A DNA stretch of 64,000 bases, taken from contig CM023457.1 in NCBI GenBank assembly GCA_013339765.2, forward strand, positions 45,124,144 to 45,188,143, given 5' to 3'. Of the stretch, positions 11,650-23,399 are shown piece by piece. The notes below the pieces were generated by a model. It was given only the letters and a program-made list of their open reading frames with translations. It did no database searches and had not been told where the DNA came from. Each line of letters begins with the position of its first letter. Within the stretch, counting starts at the first letter, position 1. The position numbers and the translations under genes were made by a program. This DNA is from Haemaphysalis longicornis. Taxonomy: Eukaryota; Arthropoda; Arachnida; Ixodida; Ixodidae.

Positions 11650-12330
11650 TACTGAACTTATCTTTCAGCACGCTTTCGGCTGCCGCTAAAGTAGGCATTT
11701 GCAATGTTTGTAAAAGAAATTATGTTTTTTTGTTTTTGTATACTGACTTAAAATTGTTCCAAAGAAATATTCTCCTATATATTTTCTGTACGCTCTGCCC
11801 TTCCGTATTTGTCAAAATGCCACCTCGGGTTCCCATCGAAAACGCCGTCAGATTATTCGCGTAGCCCCCCCCCCCCCCCCCCCCCGGATTTATTTGGAAC
11901 TAAGTAGCGGATCTTCAACCACTGCAGCAACAATCAGTTTGTCCTTCTCTTCTGTTTTTAAGCTTGTCCTTCCGCTCTGCTGGCCATCTGCGCCGGAATT
12001 CTTAATCCCTGTAGGCATGAATTGCTCAAGTAACACCATCCCTCGACCTATTAGTAAGCCCGCAAATTTCCCTTTGAGGAGTACCTTCCAGAAGTAGCCA
12101 ACAATGCTAGGACGTCCAGCGGTTGAAACCCGATGTGCCATTTTGACGAATAGTGGCGTGCAAAGCGAACAGACAATAAATGAGTATGTCTTTGGGTAAT
12201 TTTTGAGTAAGGAAGTAGACAGCAAAAACAAAATAGGGATAATTTCTTTTAATGCATTTGAAAATTGCCTAATTTATCGGCAGCGGAAAGCGAGCTGAAA
12301 CACAAGCTCAGTGGTCGAGTAGTGACGAGT
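11650..12330. other. Unassigned sequence with a long poly-C run
   Basis: A run of about 20 C lies near 11866-11886. A 113-codon minus frame (11890-12231) shows no family I recognise, so I leave it uncalled. The second F-box segment starts at the right edge. Confidence 0.4.
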
Positions 12331-13191
12331 GAATCCAAGGGCGCCAATAAAGAGTAGGCTCTGGATCATTTCATAACAAGACTAAAGACGAACATTTTAG
12401 ACTGCGCAAGCGACAACCCCGCTGTCGTTCGTATTATTTTCGACCACTGAATACGGCATGGAGGAATCAGAGCATTCTTCACGGCTTTCTATGCGCCTTG
12501 TCTCAGTGTCATTCCCGTAGACTGTTGGCACGGCACTCTGCGGGCAGTGGGATATACCAGGTTTAAAAATCACCACTCCTTTGTCAATGCCCTAGTGTGA
12601 GCTAGAGGAAAGTTTATCAGGAAAAGTGCTCACCAAACAGCGGCCTCTTTCTGGAGCGGGGTGCCGATACTCCCCTCACAGCTCTTATCGATAACAACGA
12701 GCCACATGGCCTAGCTCGCGCCATAAACAAAACGGTTCGGGTCTGGTGCGGACGGGTAAGGCGCCTAAATGCTCTTTGCTCGACGGCGCACGGCCGCTCA
12801 ATTGCGAAAAAAATTAAATAGTGAACGACTTTTTACTTAGGTGGAAGCCTACATAATTGCGAGCTGTATTTTACGGCATGCACAAGACCAGCACGTGCAC
12901 GGAAAGTTCGAGCGTGGAAGCCACATGTATGATGCCACATATATCGGAGGCTGCTCGTTCGTTTCTCTTATCCTTTGTATTCCTATTTACGCCAAACAGC
13001 GCTTCCGAAGCTAGCGATAACGGAGTGCCCCGAAGCGCATTAAAAAGAAAAAAAAATAGAATTGATAGCTCAATGTTCCCTGCGCCTGCGTTTTTATTGT
13101 GTGCATCTCTGTGCTTCCACATGCGCATGGAAGCATCAGGCGAAGCGGACCGTGAATTTTCCAGACTCTACATGAACACAGTCGGCTAAAA

Positions 13192-15043
13192 ATGGCCGTA
13201 GCGCTTTACACCTACGACTACGCCCGTCTTCCGAGAAATGTCTGGCTCCGAATCCTTTCTTACGCGGACACCAATACGCTGCTTGCCATCGAAGCCACTG
13301 CGTTCTGCTTTACTAACATCGCCAGAGACGAGCACCTTGCGGCGAACGTAGTGTGCGCTCCAAGTTCCGACGAAATGACGTTACAGCGGTTCTTCACGAA
13401 GCGCGTGATGCACAAGGTAAAGATTCTCGACGTGTCCAACTGCATAGTGGCAGCACCAGACGTCATCCTCTCCTGGGTCGGGGCCTGCAACACACTCACG
13501 GAGCTCCGCTGCGTCAACTGTCCGTTACCCTACACTGGCTTGCTCATAGCCCTGATGGAACGGCTGCCTCATCTTCAGCGCATAGACTGGTCTTTCTTCG
13601 GGGAGAACTTAAGCGACGACACGTGCCGCGTCATGGCCCGGTACAACGAGAGCACGATACCGCAGTTGCGCAGCCCGTACGTGGAAGTGACCTGTCAGGG
13701 CGCAGACAACCACGCACTCCTGAGCTTCCTACTGAAGCGTTGCATTGGTCTTCAGAAGTTACACCTCCACGCCTTTACGGTGACTTCACTGAAGCCACAG
13801 CCCTGTGTGTCGGTGCTGCGACGTTCACAATATCCTCGGACCCTACTTTGATTTACTCGACTGAGCTGGATGCGGTACGGGGCAAGCAGAGGTTTTTTAC
13901 TTCGTTCGTCCGTTTGATGCAGGTGCGATCGAACTGCTTGGCCGGCAGGATTGTGTGGGGCAACATGGTATTCTTCAGAGCGTACAACGCCTGCGCCCGT
14001 TCCTTTGCACACGCACGCTGTGCCCTCCTCGTTTCAAGCAAGTGGTCGTGGCACTGTGCAACGAAGTCGGCGTTCAAGATACGTTGTCGCAATCGGCGAT
14101 TCGTATGGCTTGGGCGCATATGGAAGCGCTCACGCTCGCCTTATTACCATTTGCTGAGTCGGACACAACTACCTGCGCCGGCCCCACCTTCAGGTTGCCA
14201 CTTATAAGATTTATTAGTTCCTTCCCAGTTCTCACAGAGCTTAACCTGAACTCGTTTCACTTCAGCGGCGGCGTGGACTGCTGCACCATCCTTGCTGCGG
14301 TCCCCATGAGGCTTCGAGCGCTGTCACTCGCGCCATGCGGTATCAACCGGAGGTATTCTTTCACAAACCTGGCGAAGGTGTCATCAAAGCTCGAGGAACT
14401 GGACGTCAGAGTGAACTCCTGACAATGTTAGCTCACACTGCGCCTCCTGTAGCCAGCCTTTCCGAGTGCATAAAGATCATGCCGCGATTCTTCAACAGGT
14501 CAGTACACTCAGACGCTTTAGCCTTTGCGGGGTTCCAAAGTGTATTCCCTCGACTTCATCGCCAGTCCTCCGCCCTTCTGAGATCCGGCTTTCTTTCATG
14601 CCTTGGCTTACAATCGTCGAGACACGTAGCATCGGCCATCTGCTGAGCTGCAATGACAATTTGCGGTCCCTCGTTCTGAGAGATGACTCGCTGTACCGTG
14701 GACTTGAGTTCTACCAGGAAAACCTTGACGCCCTCAGCCGTCTAAACCACCTCAGCCTCGATGTGAGGACGCCATCCCAGATCGATAAAGTGCGGTTGTT
14801 TTTTAACCACATTACTGCTCAACTTGCAGTTTTGGAGTACTCTTCCTTTGCACTACGTCGGCGGAGATATAATTTCTGCGGACACTGACTTGGTTGCGGC
14901 AACCAGACTGGCATCGGGAAGCAAGTCAAGAAGGTCGACATCCTGCTGGAGTCCTGCTGGCGGACAGGCCATGCATTGGCTGTTCGATGGCAACTTTTAT
15001 TGGCCTCGCCAAGCCCCGCCATCACATAAAGAACGGCTTGTAG
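13192..15043 (+). pseudogene. F-box/LRR-like gene, copy 2, multiple indels
   Basis: The start MAVALYTYDYARLP and F-box (NVWLRILSYADTNTL) are intact, and the frame is good to about 13770. Single-base changes then break it. A base is lost near 13770. A shift occurs near 14015 (before FKQVVVAL) and a base is gained at about 14417, giving an in-frame stop (RVNS). A compensating pair lies near 14540 and 14575, and two more gains lie near 14835 and 14870. The equivalent of the normal stop is at 15041-15043. The number and spread of indels, together with nearby transposon insertions, argue for true decay. DNA similarity to copy 1 remains high throughout. Confidence 0.85.
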
Positions 15044-15264
15044 ATAATTTTCGCCGAACATTCTGATAAGTCTTCTTTGTTTGAACAGCATGTACATAAT
15101 TTTATAGCCGTATTGACAACTGCAAAGCACTAGAGAGCTGTGGTCAGCACAAAGCATGCACGTGGCACTCTTTAATTGCTATATTGAATTGCTATACTGG
15201 TCTTGCATTTAGAAGTACGGCATTGTGTTGTTTTCATACAACTGAAGGCCTTCCGCCACTAAGT

Positions 15265-15684
15265 GCCTACACTAAGTGCCTACATATCGTTCACTTTTCA
15301 TCGGGTTACGCGACAAGACAGAGACACAATCTTACTATCTCTCCATTGATGCAACGAACCAATTGTTTCAAATATTCTTTTTTTCCTAGGACAATCGTGG
15401 ATTGGAATAATCTACATAACGATGTTGTTACCCTAAGTACATTGTCTGCTTTTGAAGATTCACTGCAGAAATGATTGTTATCTATGTTTGTACCTTGCTT
15501 TTTGTTGATTCTCTTGTCTCGAAGAATCACTGCAGCTATCAGTTACATAAGTTTGTACTTCATTTGTTTTTGATTGTTTGTTTGCCTGTTACCACTGATG
15601 TTCATGTTTTGTACCACCCCTGCTATGATCTTGTAAAAGATCGCAGTATCAATAAATAAATAAATAAATAAATAAATAAAAAGT
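15265..15684 (+). mobile_element. 5'-truncated CR1-like LINE tail
   Basis: An in-frame C-terminal reverse transcriptase fragment is present: TNCFKYSFFPRTIVDWNNL, then VVTLSTLSAFEDSL and a stop at 15472-15474. The SFFPRT..DWN motif is typical of the end of CR1/L2-type polyproteins. It ends in seven 'aata' units. Copy 1 shows the uninterrupted target 'gctaagtagttcttagc', and 'aagt' flanks both sides here, a short target duplication. Confidence 0.8.
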
Positions 15685-15978
15685 AGTTCTTAGCAAGTGT
15701 AGCCGATATGTCCTTTCTACTTTCGTAACGCGGTTGTCAGCAATTTGGCATAATTTTATTTCACTTATATGTGGAAGTTGTGTAACACTTTTATCCTGCC
15801 GTGACAAAGATACTGTGTTATCTCTGCTTTGGCGTAGCGCCGAGTGCGTATTTTACAATCTGCTCTTTACCAAAGTACCGATCGTCCTGCTTTCACCGGC
15901 ACGCGGAGCAAGTTTTCCTTATAACAGTACAAAAATGTAAATGACGGCGCCACGCTGCTTTTATCGGTGTTCGCTTGA

Positions 15979-15984
15979 AATAAA
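15979..15984 (+). promoter_or_regulatory. Poly(A) signal of F-box copy 2
   Basis: An AATAAA sits in the same conserved block as in copies 1 and 3. The CR1-like insertion lies between the stop codon and this signal. Confidence 0.5.
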
Positions 15985-16391
15985 GAACGTTAAAGAATTG
16001 TTGTTTTAGTTACGTTCGTTAGCTGTAAATGTACATTAGTGCGTAAGAATTGGTTACCAACCATCTCTTTACAACTCGAGAAACGTGCGAACAATTCACG
16101 CTTTATTGGGATCTGGCAGCGCAAATCTGGGCTTCCACTTTTTTGCTGTGTGCGAATGCCGATACAATGCCAAGCAACGTACACGAAAACTAGGCTGCAT
16201 GCAAGTTTGAAACTCGAGTGTGCTGAGGTGAAAACGGTCAATGCTTTGGTACCCAGCGTTGCTAGGGAGCAACAACCCCCCCCCCCCCTCAAAAAAAAAG
16301 TTTTTACTGCGAAACAGTACAGCTCTAACCAGCCCCGAAAATTTTCGCGTCCACGTCAGCAGAAAAGACTCAGGTTAAATAAAACATAATA

Positions 16392-17192
16392 CAGTCGAGT
16401 CCACTTATAACAACATTGAGGTGCCATGAAATTATCATTGTTATAACCGAATATTGTTATAAGCGGGTTTTGCCGAAAATAACAAAGAAAACGTGACAAA
16501 CAATAGCATTTAATGAGGGGAACATAATAAACAAGAGCACTTATTGAGGGGGAAGTTGCTTGAACTTTTCACTTTTTAGCAGGTATAAAACCGTAAGCAG
16601 TTAGCTTCGACTGCTTACTGGCCATCTTATTAACATCTTTTTGCAAAGCGTCCAACTGCTACGCGTGGCCGAGCGGAAGGTTTTTAGCAAACACAAAATC
16701 GCGCAGGGAGTCGATCATTTGCAACGCTTCCTGATGCGACACAACCTGCATGGGTTCCGGTTCCTCCTCGTCGTCACTGCTGTCGTCTTCCGCGCCGGTG
16801 ACCGCAGCGGCGTCTTCCGCGCCGGTGACCCCTCCACCGCGTCGCCGCGGCAGGCGGAAGCAGCGGTGGCATGCGAGCCTCTTCGGCGCGCACTCGCCGC
16901 TTGCGAGGCCAAGTGCGCTATCGCCTGGCCGCCGCGCGTATGCTCTCATGCCCTTTTGCGTAATAGGCGGTGTTGGGGTGGCATTGTCGCAGCGTTTTTG
17001 CATTTTTGTTTCGTTCAGGGTTGGTTCCAGTGCCCACATTTAATTGTTATACCGATATTGCATCATGACAGCATTGGTTATAAGCGGTTTATTTTGCCAT
17101 AGAATACAATGAAAAGCTGACGGTGCCGCGGCTGTCCATTGTTATATCCGATATATTGTTAAAACCGGTATTGTTATAAGTGGACTCCACTG
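16392..17192 (-). mobile_element. Tigger/pogo-like DNA transposon, internally deleted
   Basis: The terminal inverted repeats are 'cagtcgagtccacttataac' at the left and its near-exact reverse complement at the right (one mismatch). The element is flanked by TA at 16390-16391 and 17193-17194. Copy 1 shows the empty site 'tagtactggcacaacc'. CAG ends with a TA duplication fit Tc1/mariner-Tigger. On the minus strand 16659-17039 encodes what looks like the acidic C-terminal tail of a Tigger transposase (SSDDEEEPEPMQVVSHQEAL, then MIDSLRDFVFAKNLP). The DDE core is gone, so it cannot move itself. Confidence 0.85.
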
Positions 17193-17809
17193 TACTCGCA
17201 CAACCACAAATTGAACCCGGAGCTGCATAGAGAAGCGGAGTGAGAGCCTGTCGTCTTAGCGACTAAGGTACGCTCACACGGGAAGGCGGGAGACACGGTG
17301 TACTCAACGAGGACACACCGGCGGGTCTGCCACCTGCACGCTTTCAAAGCCATCGTGTGAAGTGCAAACCGCATAAAGTATGATCACGACGTTCACGTGG
17401 TTTGGATTAGCGGCGAACTCAATAGCGCCTGCGGAAGTGTCAGGGGCGTGGCGGTGACGCACGAAACTAGAGCGCGGGTGGGGCAGTAAGAGAGCCATAG
17501 CCGCGCACGCCGCCCTCCTCCTCACCATTCGAAGACGCTCCTCTCCATTTTCTTTTTTCCGTCACTGCTGCGTTCTGTCGACTCTGGTTTCACTCCTTGT
17601 AGAGCCATGTGTGTGAATTCAGGTGACGTCGCACGGATTCGTCGTGGATGCCGTCACAGCTTCGCAGCCTAACCACCTTCACAGCGTGGATTGGAACAAA
17701 TTTTATTCAATTGTGGGAATTGTGAGGTTTTGAAAATTTTACCCAATATGTTCACAGTCGAATGTACCCACACCTTAAAAAAGTGTAGAAGACCGAGCAA
17801 CACGCACTT

Positions 17810-18605
17810 TTTCCCGATAAAAAAGGACGCGTTTCTGCTCCTTTCGTTGCATATGTCGACGGAAGACGTAGCTGACTGGCGCCCCTGCCAAGTAAAGGCC
17901 TCCCTTCTCGATCTCGCTCAACTGTCATGCAGTCCCTCTCCCATCTCGTTCCTTCCAAGATAACACGCTAAAGGTTTGCTCTAGTCAGTTTAAAATTATC
18001 GATTTCCACTACTCCAAGACGGGTGCCTCGATTCCAGCGTGCCGAACGGCGGAGACGCGCGTGAATCGAGGTACCATACAACAACGTTGATCAAAACCAC
18101 ATTGCCCTACTCCACGAGCATCCCAAACGGAATGTGGAACTTATCTAGTGGAACCTTTCGTTGCTGTTGCCGTTTAGTTTTTTTAATCCCGCCAGGTAGC
18201 GCCGCAAACAGCAGGCGACGGCTTTCTGCAGCTGATGTAGTATTTTATTTTCTGTCGCAAAAACCAGTATCGGTGATTTTTTTTAAAAAAGCAACACTGC
18301 AAAGAACACTCATGTAATTATTTTGTGCCTTTTATTTGATAATGTCTTGTTCTTGTTCAATAATATTTACAAGTACGAGCATTAACACCTGATTTAGACG
18401 TTAAGTGTTGGCCATGGTTTTGAATGGGGTATATACCACTATTGCGCGGTTTCTGTTTAGCTCTGGCCGGGTGGCAGAATCGAGTCACAGACAGACAGAC
18501 AGAGAGACAGACAGACAGAGACGGACAGACGGTCGGACGGACAAAAACATTTTTTTTTGTTTAAGTGTCCCAAGAAAGACTACCGTCTTTAAAACCAGAC
18601 TGGTT
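17810..18605 (+). repeat. Three-copy interspersed repeat, copy A
   Basis: It shares a common order with 48366-49002 (plus) and 54455-55180 (minus): 'tctgctcctttcgttgca', a middle 'ttgttgctgttgcc' region, 'tcttgttcttgttca', a (CAGA)n run (18488-18545), then 'cccaagaaagacta.cgtctttaaaa'. No convincing coding region. Best read as a non-autonomous element of unknown class. Confidence 0.7.
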
Positions 18606-20005
18606 TATGCGTGTCTACACGTATCGAGTCCTGTGGCTCGGTGGTCTCGGGACAGGTAAGAGAAATTTTGCAACTTAGTTGTTATTACAAATTATAGCGA
18701 GACCGTCTTCAGTTAAACATAAACCGTGCTGATCAAGGCATAATGGAGCAGCAAGTCTCCATTGCCACCCAGGGGTAACACCCCATTGTCCTAGTAAACC
18801 TAATTTTTCTGGCTTAATATTTTAATTTCTGAAGTGAACCTAAATCATACAGATATTTACACAATATTCAACAATAAAATAAACGCTATCAGCATCAAAG
18901 GGTTAACAATACGCCGAAGCGTGGCCATCGATACATGCAGCGCAGACAGCTGATAGCCACCGGCGTGACCGCCCAGATTAGCGGTCGGCGTTGTGGCCTC
19001 TATGCATCCGAAATATATTAGCGATTCTTCCGTGTTTGGAGGGGCCGTGTTTGACTTACACATACGTTATCGAGACAGTAGCCAACGTCTATGTTTTTTT
19101 TTTAAATATGTTTGGCTCTCAGCCATACAAGTGATTATCTCGCCTTGGGAGCGGTTATTTAGCACAGACGTTCATTATCAGCGCCGCGAAGTTTTGGCAC
19201 GCCTGCGCAAGCATGCAAAGAGGGAACTGGCGTATGGCTCTAGGCTTTGTACGTCATTTTTAAAAGGATGATCACCGACAATCTCACTCACCCGATGCTT
19301 GTATTTTAACAGAGACAAACACACGACGCGTACTGCCGGCGAACAAAACAGAAACATTATCTTTCTCAAGCCTGTCTATTGCAGCGCCGTTCCGTAATCT
19401 CGTTGCTACAACCATACATGTAGTTTCATAATAAAATCTGGAGGGGACACTGGCGCTGCCATTGTCAACCACGGCGGAGTTGATTGCGGGACGTGGACCT
19501 GTGGTTTTAGAACTTGGCTTAACTTTAAGCTTGACGGCTATTATGTGTACGTGTCTTCCGGTTTTCTGCGTCATCTGTTTCGGTTTCCGCATCGAAAGCG
19601 TCGACAGCTTGTTCCGATGCGAAATTTCTGGTTGATCCTGATTACAGTGGCTGCAATGAGCAAATTCTGCTCGGCTGAAAAGAAGTGGATGCGCAGAGCA
19701 GTAGCTTCGCCGTGCAGCCTCTACTCTAGCAGTAGCCATGTTTTGCATCATTTCTCAAAACGGATGCAAAGTCGGGGTTCCGCACGTGGTAGACAGTACG
19801 AGCACGTTGTTTCATCTGAGTCCTCTTCATGACGGCGCTTGCAAGAACAACACGAGCGTGGTAGCTGCTAAGCAGTCTAATAGAAATCTCCTAAAAGGGT
19901 CATAGATAGCTCGCGGCAGTACTTCAGACCTTTATCACGGTAGAAAGCAGCTAAAGAAGCACGAATCGGTCACACGTGCAGAACTATTCCGCCAATGCAA
20001 CCGTC
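18606..20005. other. Unassigned stretch
   Basis: A plus frame from ATG 19617 to 19832 starts MRNFWLILITVAAM then SKFCSA, which resembles a signal peptide, but the rest is low-complexity. A 155-codon minus frame (19284-19751) overlaps it. Neither shows a recognisable domain, and I cannot choose between them. Confidence 0.3.
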
Positions 20006-20372
20006 TTCTGCTACACCCGCAAAAAGTTCGTAAAAGAGTAGTGACGGCCGTATTTACTAACTCCGTACAAACCTTTCTACCCCGCAGTACGGTACGTAGG
20101 CTCTGCCGCTATTACGTGGTTAGAAAATTTTACTGGGTGTAGGAAGTGGTATACCCTAGAATAAAGTGGTGCTTATGACTAGGTTATGCATGACCAGTTA
20201 GTAAACGCGTGCAGCTCAGAAGTGTGTTTGGCTAGGACCTCACAAATCGAGGTAGTGGCGCTTACTGCCTGCTTCAACTAGTATGTCTGACTAGTGGTGC
20301 CTTTACTACCTCCAGTTACTAAGTAACTAGTGTATACTGGGACAAGTAACTTGTTAGTGTTCCGTTAGTGAA
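20006..20372 (-). mobile_element. MITE-like element, inverse copy of 4993-5395
   Basis: The reverse complement of 4993-5395 can be followed across it: 'acggccgtatttacta', 'gcatgaccagttagtaaacg', 'actacctccagttacta' and 'gggacaagtaacttgttagt'. The terminal repeats are eroded. Confidence 0.6.
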
Positions 20373-20920
20373 TGGCGCAACCTGTAGACAGTTCTCGCAA
20401 GCACACCACCAGCCTTTTCCCGCTGGTAATCAGCTGCGTACAATCTTTGGCGTAAACGAGACGCACGCACGATCGCTGTCACCGCCCGGGACCATTCAAA
20501 CTTGTGGAATACGTATGGGGGCCTGGTTCAGCCACACGCCATCACCGACTCGCACGCAAAAAAAAAAAAAAAAAAAAAACTCTGCTGTAGCCTGGCCAAC
20601 TGGGGCGGGGCGAAAGGGGCACGGGGAGTTGAACGGGGCATGGTATTGAGGTGGTCAGGACCTCGTACACAGCTGGCGTGAGGGCGACTCCCAGGAAAAG
20701 ACGTCTGACAACCCGCCAGGGAGATCCGTACCGCGCGCGGGGGGGTGGGGGCGCGTGCGGTGCGCCGTAGACGTTCTTTTTCACTAGCAAGACGAACACC
20801 GTTTGACGAAGGTGCAAGAGGAGCTGGATATTGCACACGCACGGGGTGTGTTCCGGCATCTGCAGCCTGCATTGCGGGGTGGCTGTTCCGTTGGCGCCAC
20901 AACACGCGCACACTACATAG

Positions 20921-22330
20921 CTAACTGTCCACTATGTTCTGGATTTGTAGCAGAAGTTCGTTGGACGTGAGAGTTTTACGAAGCTCTCGCACAGCTGCCG
21001 ACGAATTGGTGTAAATTGTACACTGTGGTGAAGCGTGGTTGATTATCAACGATGTGTGTAGCAGCGCATCCCGCACTGCAAGGAGTTCTGCCTGCGCTGA
21101 TGGCCACTTCTCCGTTGTTACGTAAGTGCAGGTCACTGGATCGGGCGCCACAGTCGGACATAGAGCGGTATGAAGTAAGTATCGGAAGCACTGGCGTCGA
21201 AAAACATCAGCGTAGAGGAAGGCCTAGCAACGTCCATAGAAGGCGGAATCGGAGCACCAACTGTCCGGGGATGAATACGGGCAACACGTCGTGTATCCGT
21301 TAATTGCTGGAACTTCCCAGGGGGGCCGTATATTGGTGTGTGATAGTGGTGAGGCTGGTAAACCGGTCATGTACGCTGCAAGAGCGGCGGAATCTAGGTC
21401 AAGGGCTTGTTTTTAGAGGCGGGCTTGTCGACGCTGATGTACTAGCTTATCACACGTGTTGAGCTGTGTTTCCTGTTGGAGAATAGGGACGGGGGTGAGG
21501 GCTGGAAGACCAGTTATAGCTCGCATAGCCGAATTGTTTATTGATTCGAGTAGTTCCCAGTCTGACTTTGTAAGAAAGTGGAATTGCGCTTGATAAACTA
21601 TGCGAGGCTGAAGAATGGCTCGGACGAGCATGCGAGCCATCTTGGAGGCCGCACCGCCGGCTTTTTCAGACATGCGACGGAACAGATGCAGCTATTGTGA
21701 AGCATGATGCTTTGCAGAGCAAATCCAAGGTTGTGCAGAACCAGTGGTCTTAATATCCAAGCCCAACACCCGTAGGGTAGACGCTGTTGGTATAGGCGTG
21801 CCTTGAACCGAAAGACGGGTAGGGGGGTATGACAAGCGCCGACGGCCGCATGCGTTGGCCACGGTGAGAAGGGCTGTTTTGTTAGGAGAGAGCGTGAGGC
21901 CAAGATACCTGCACCAAGAATTTGTTTCATCTAGAGCTTGTTGCAGGCGGACACTTTGGAGGTGAAGGTCCTGGTGAACAGACCATACCGTGATGTCGTT
22001 TGCATAGATGGTACTATAGATGTGTGGAAGAGCACCAAGTCGCCAGGCAAGAGGTATCATGGCCATGTTGCTTTGTCCTTCTGGGACTGTTGCGTCGTCA
22101 GGCCAGTGCAGCCCAGCTTGTCTCCGACAGCTCTGCGGTGGTAATTGGGGGTAAGGGGTAGTGGGGACAGGCCCACAAGTGGTGCTGTATAGTGGCCTTC
22201 CTGCCGCACGATGTGCAGTTGCGAGAGGAGAATAGGGACGAGTGAGTACAGGGCACGAGAGCTCTGTTAGGTAAAGATTCTGTTTGTAAAAGTCTCCGGA
22301 GCCGTCCTTTAGTGTACCTGAGGTAAAGTG
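20921..22330 (-). mobile_element. I-type LINE fragment with RT end and RNase H
   Basis: On the minus strand the reverse transcriptase palm is readable at about 22010-21800: IYANDITVW (YADD changed to YAND), then LDETNSWCRYLGLTLSPNKT and TLRVLGLDI. The thumb region follows (MARMLVRAILQPRIVYQ, then SAMRAITGLPALTPVPIL). An RNase H remnant ends at 20921 (WPSAQAELLAVRDALL, then CTIYTNSSAAVREL, where TDS has become TNS). Several frameshifts are present, and part of the RT before the palm is missing. It is dead: both catalytic motifs are altered. The RT plus RNase H order is that of the I clade. Confidence 0.75.
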
Positions 22331-22427
22331 AACTGCTAAGGGAAGGGTGGGCGGGGGGGCGGGAGGGGGGGGGGGGGAGTGGCTATCGGAGGCGAGAGGT
22401 GCGGTAATACGCGGTAATCTCGTAATA

Positions 22428-23226
22428 CAGTTAAGCATGTATATAACGAAGTTGACAAAAAGTCGCAATTTTTCGTTAAATCCAGGTTTTCGTTACATGC
22501 AGGTATCGAGTTAAAGCTCGCCGGAACAAAGCAGAAACGAAGCCAATACGCTAGTCATCGGTAGTGCTGAACTCAGCTTTCTTCAAGGATATATTTCCCA
22601 CTAAAAAACTGCGTGATTTGCGCTTGCTGCTACTACACGGCCCCCGAAATCAGAAAAAGTAGCAAAGTATCACTTTTGATTTTTGACACTTTTCGGTGCC
22701 TTATCACGTTTCAACAACCAAACTTATGCTGAAAGGTTCCCTTTTGGTGAACTTCGTGTTCTTTTCTGCCGTCAAAATTGTTGAAGGGATGTTAGCTGGG
22801 ACACTGTACCGGGCGGTGACGTTTTTTTCTCGGCGGTGGAGATGACATCTAAAATTTCGAGCTTGTCTTGAAAAGGCAAACATTTCCGTAGTCAGGCAGC
22901 AGAAATCATCCACGAAGCCATACTACAGATATCAGGGGACACACGCGACTACACGCCGACAGACAGGCCTAGCACCTTACACGTGGAAACGCACGAGAGA
23001 TTGCGGTGTGGGCGAAATTCGCTAAATTAGTGCCTCTCGCCAGCCTATTTTTCAGAAAAAGGGCAAAAAACCTTGACTCATTAACGTAGCGAATTCGTTA
23101 CATCCAGTTTAACCATCTCAACTCCTTCGTTACCTAGGGGTGGCAAACACATGGGCTTCAATGAAGGTGGAAATGGGGAATTGAAAAACCGTTAAATCCA
23201 GGAATTCGTTACATAGAGGTTCATTG
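22428..23226 (-). mobile_element. Tigger-like element remnant
   Basis: The left end 'cagttaagcatgtatataac' and the right end (reverse complement 'caatgaacctctatgtaacg') are diverged inverted repeats. Both are flanked by TA (22426-22427 and 23227-23228). On the minus strand, 22704-22913 includes ARYSVPANIPSTILTAEKN, like the helix-turn-helix of Tigger/CENP-B-type transposases (G/SVP..T.STIL). It is a different subfamily from 16392-17192 by its ends. The DDE core is missing. Confidence 0.65.
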
Positions 23227-23399
23227 TATCCAGGTTCAACGGTCGCCCAAGAGGCTGTCGCGAGCGGACGTAGCTCCTTGGGAAGCAAGGGGACTGGGGT
23301 ATGCCCAGGAGGTGAGTGCTCTGGCTGTGGCATGAGCCGCCTCATTACCTCCCAGCCCGTGTAGCAAGGAGTCTAGATCAGTTCTATTTTGGTTGTGGG

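Larger units (their letters stand above)
12331..17697 (+). repeat. Tandem segmental duplication, copy 2 (F-box segment)
   Basis: It is collinear with 575-4707 over flank, gene, poly(A) region, tRNA-like stretch and distal block. Its extra length comes mainly from a 420-bp CR1-like LINE tail (15265-15684) and an 801-bp Tigger-like element (16392-17192). Copy 1 shows the empty site for both, so both arrived after the duplication. Confidence 0.85.

Noticed and set aside
19284..19751. 155-codon minus frame
   Set aside because: No domain, composition is mixed, and a plus frame overlaps it. I see no supporting signal.
20528..20911. 127-codon and 123-codon minus frames ending in poly-F
   Set aside because: The poly-phenylalanine comes from a homopolymer A run at 20560-20579. 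The frames are proline/arginine-rich noise.
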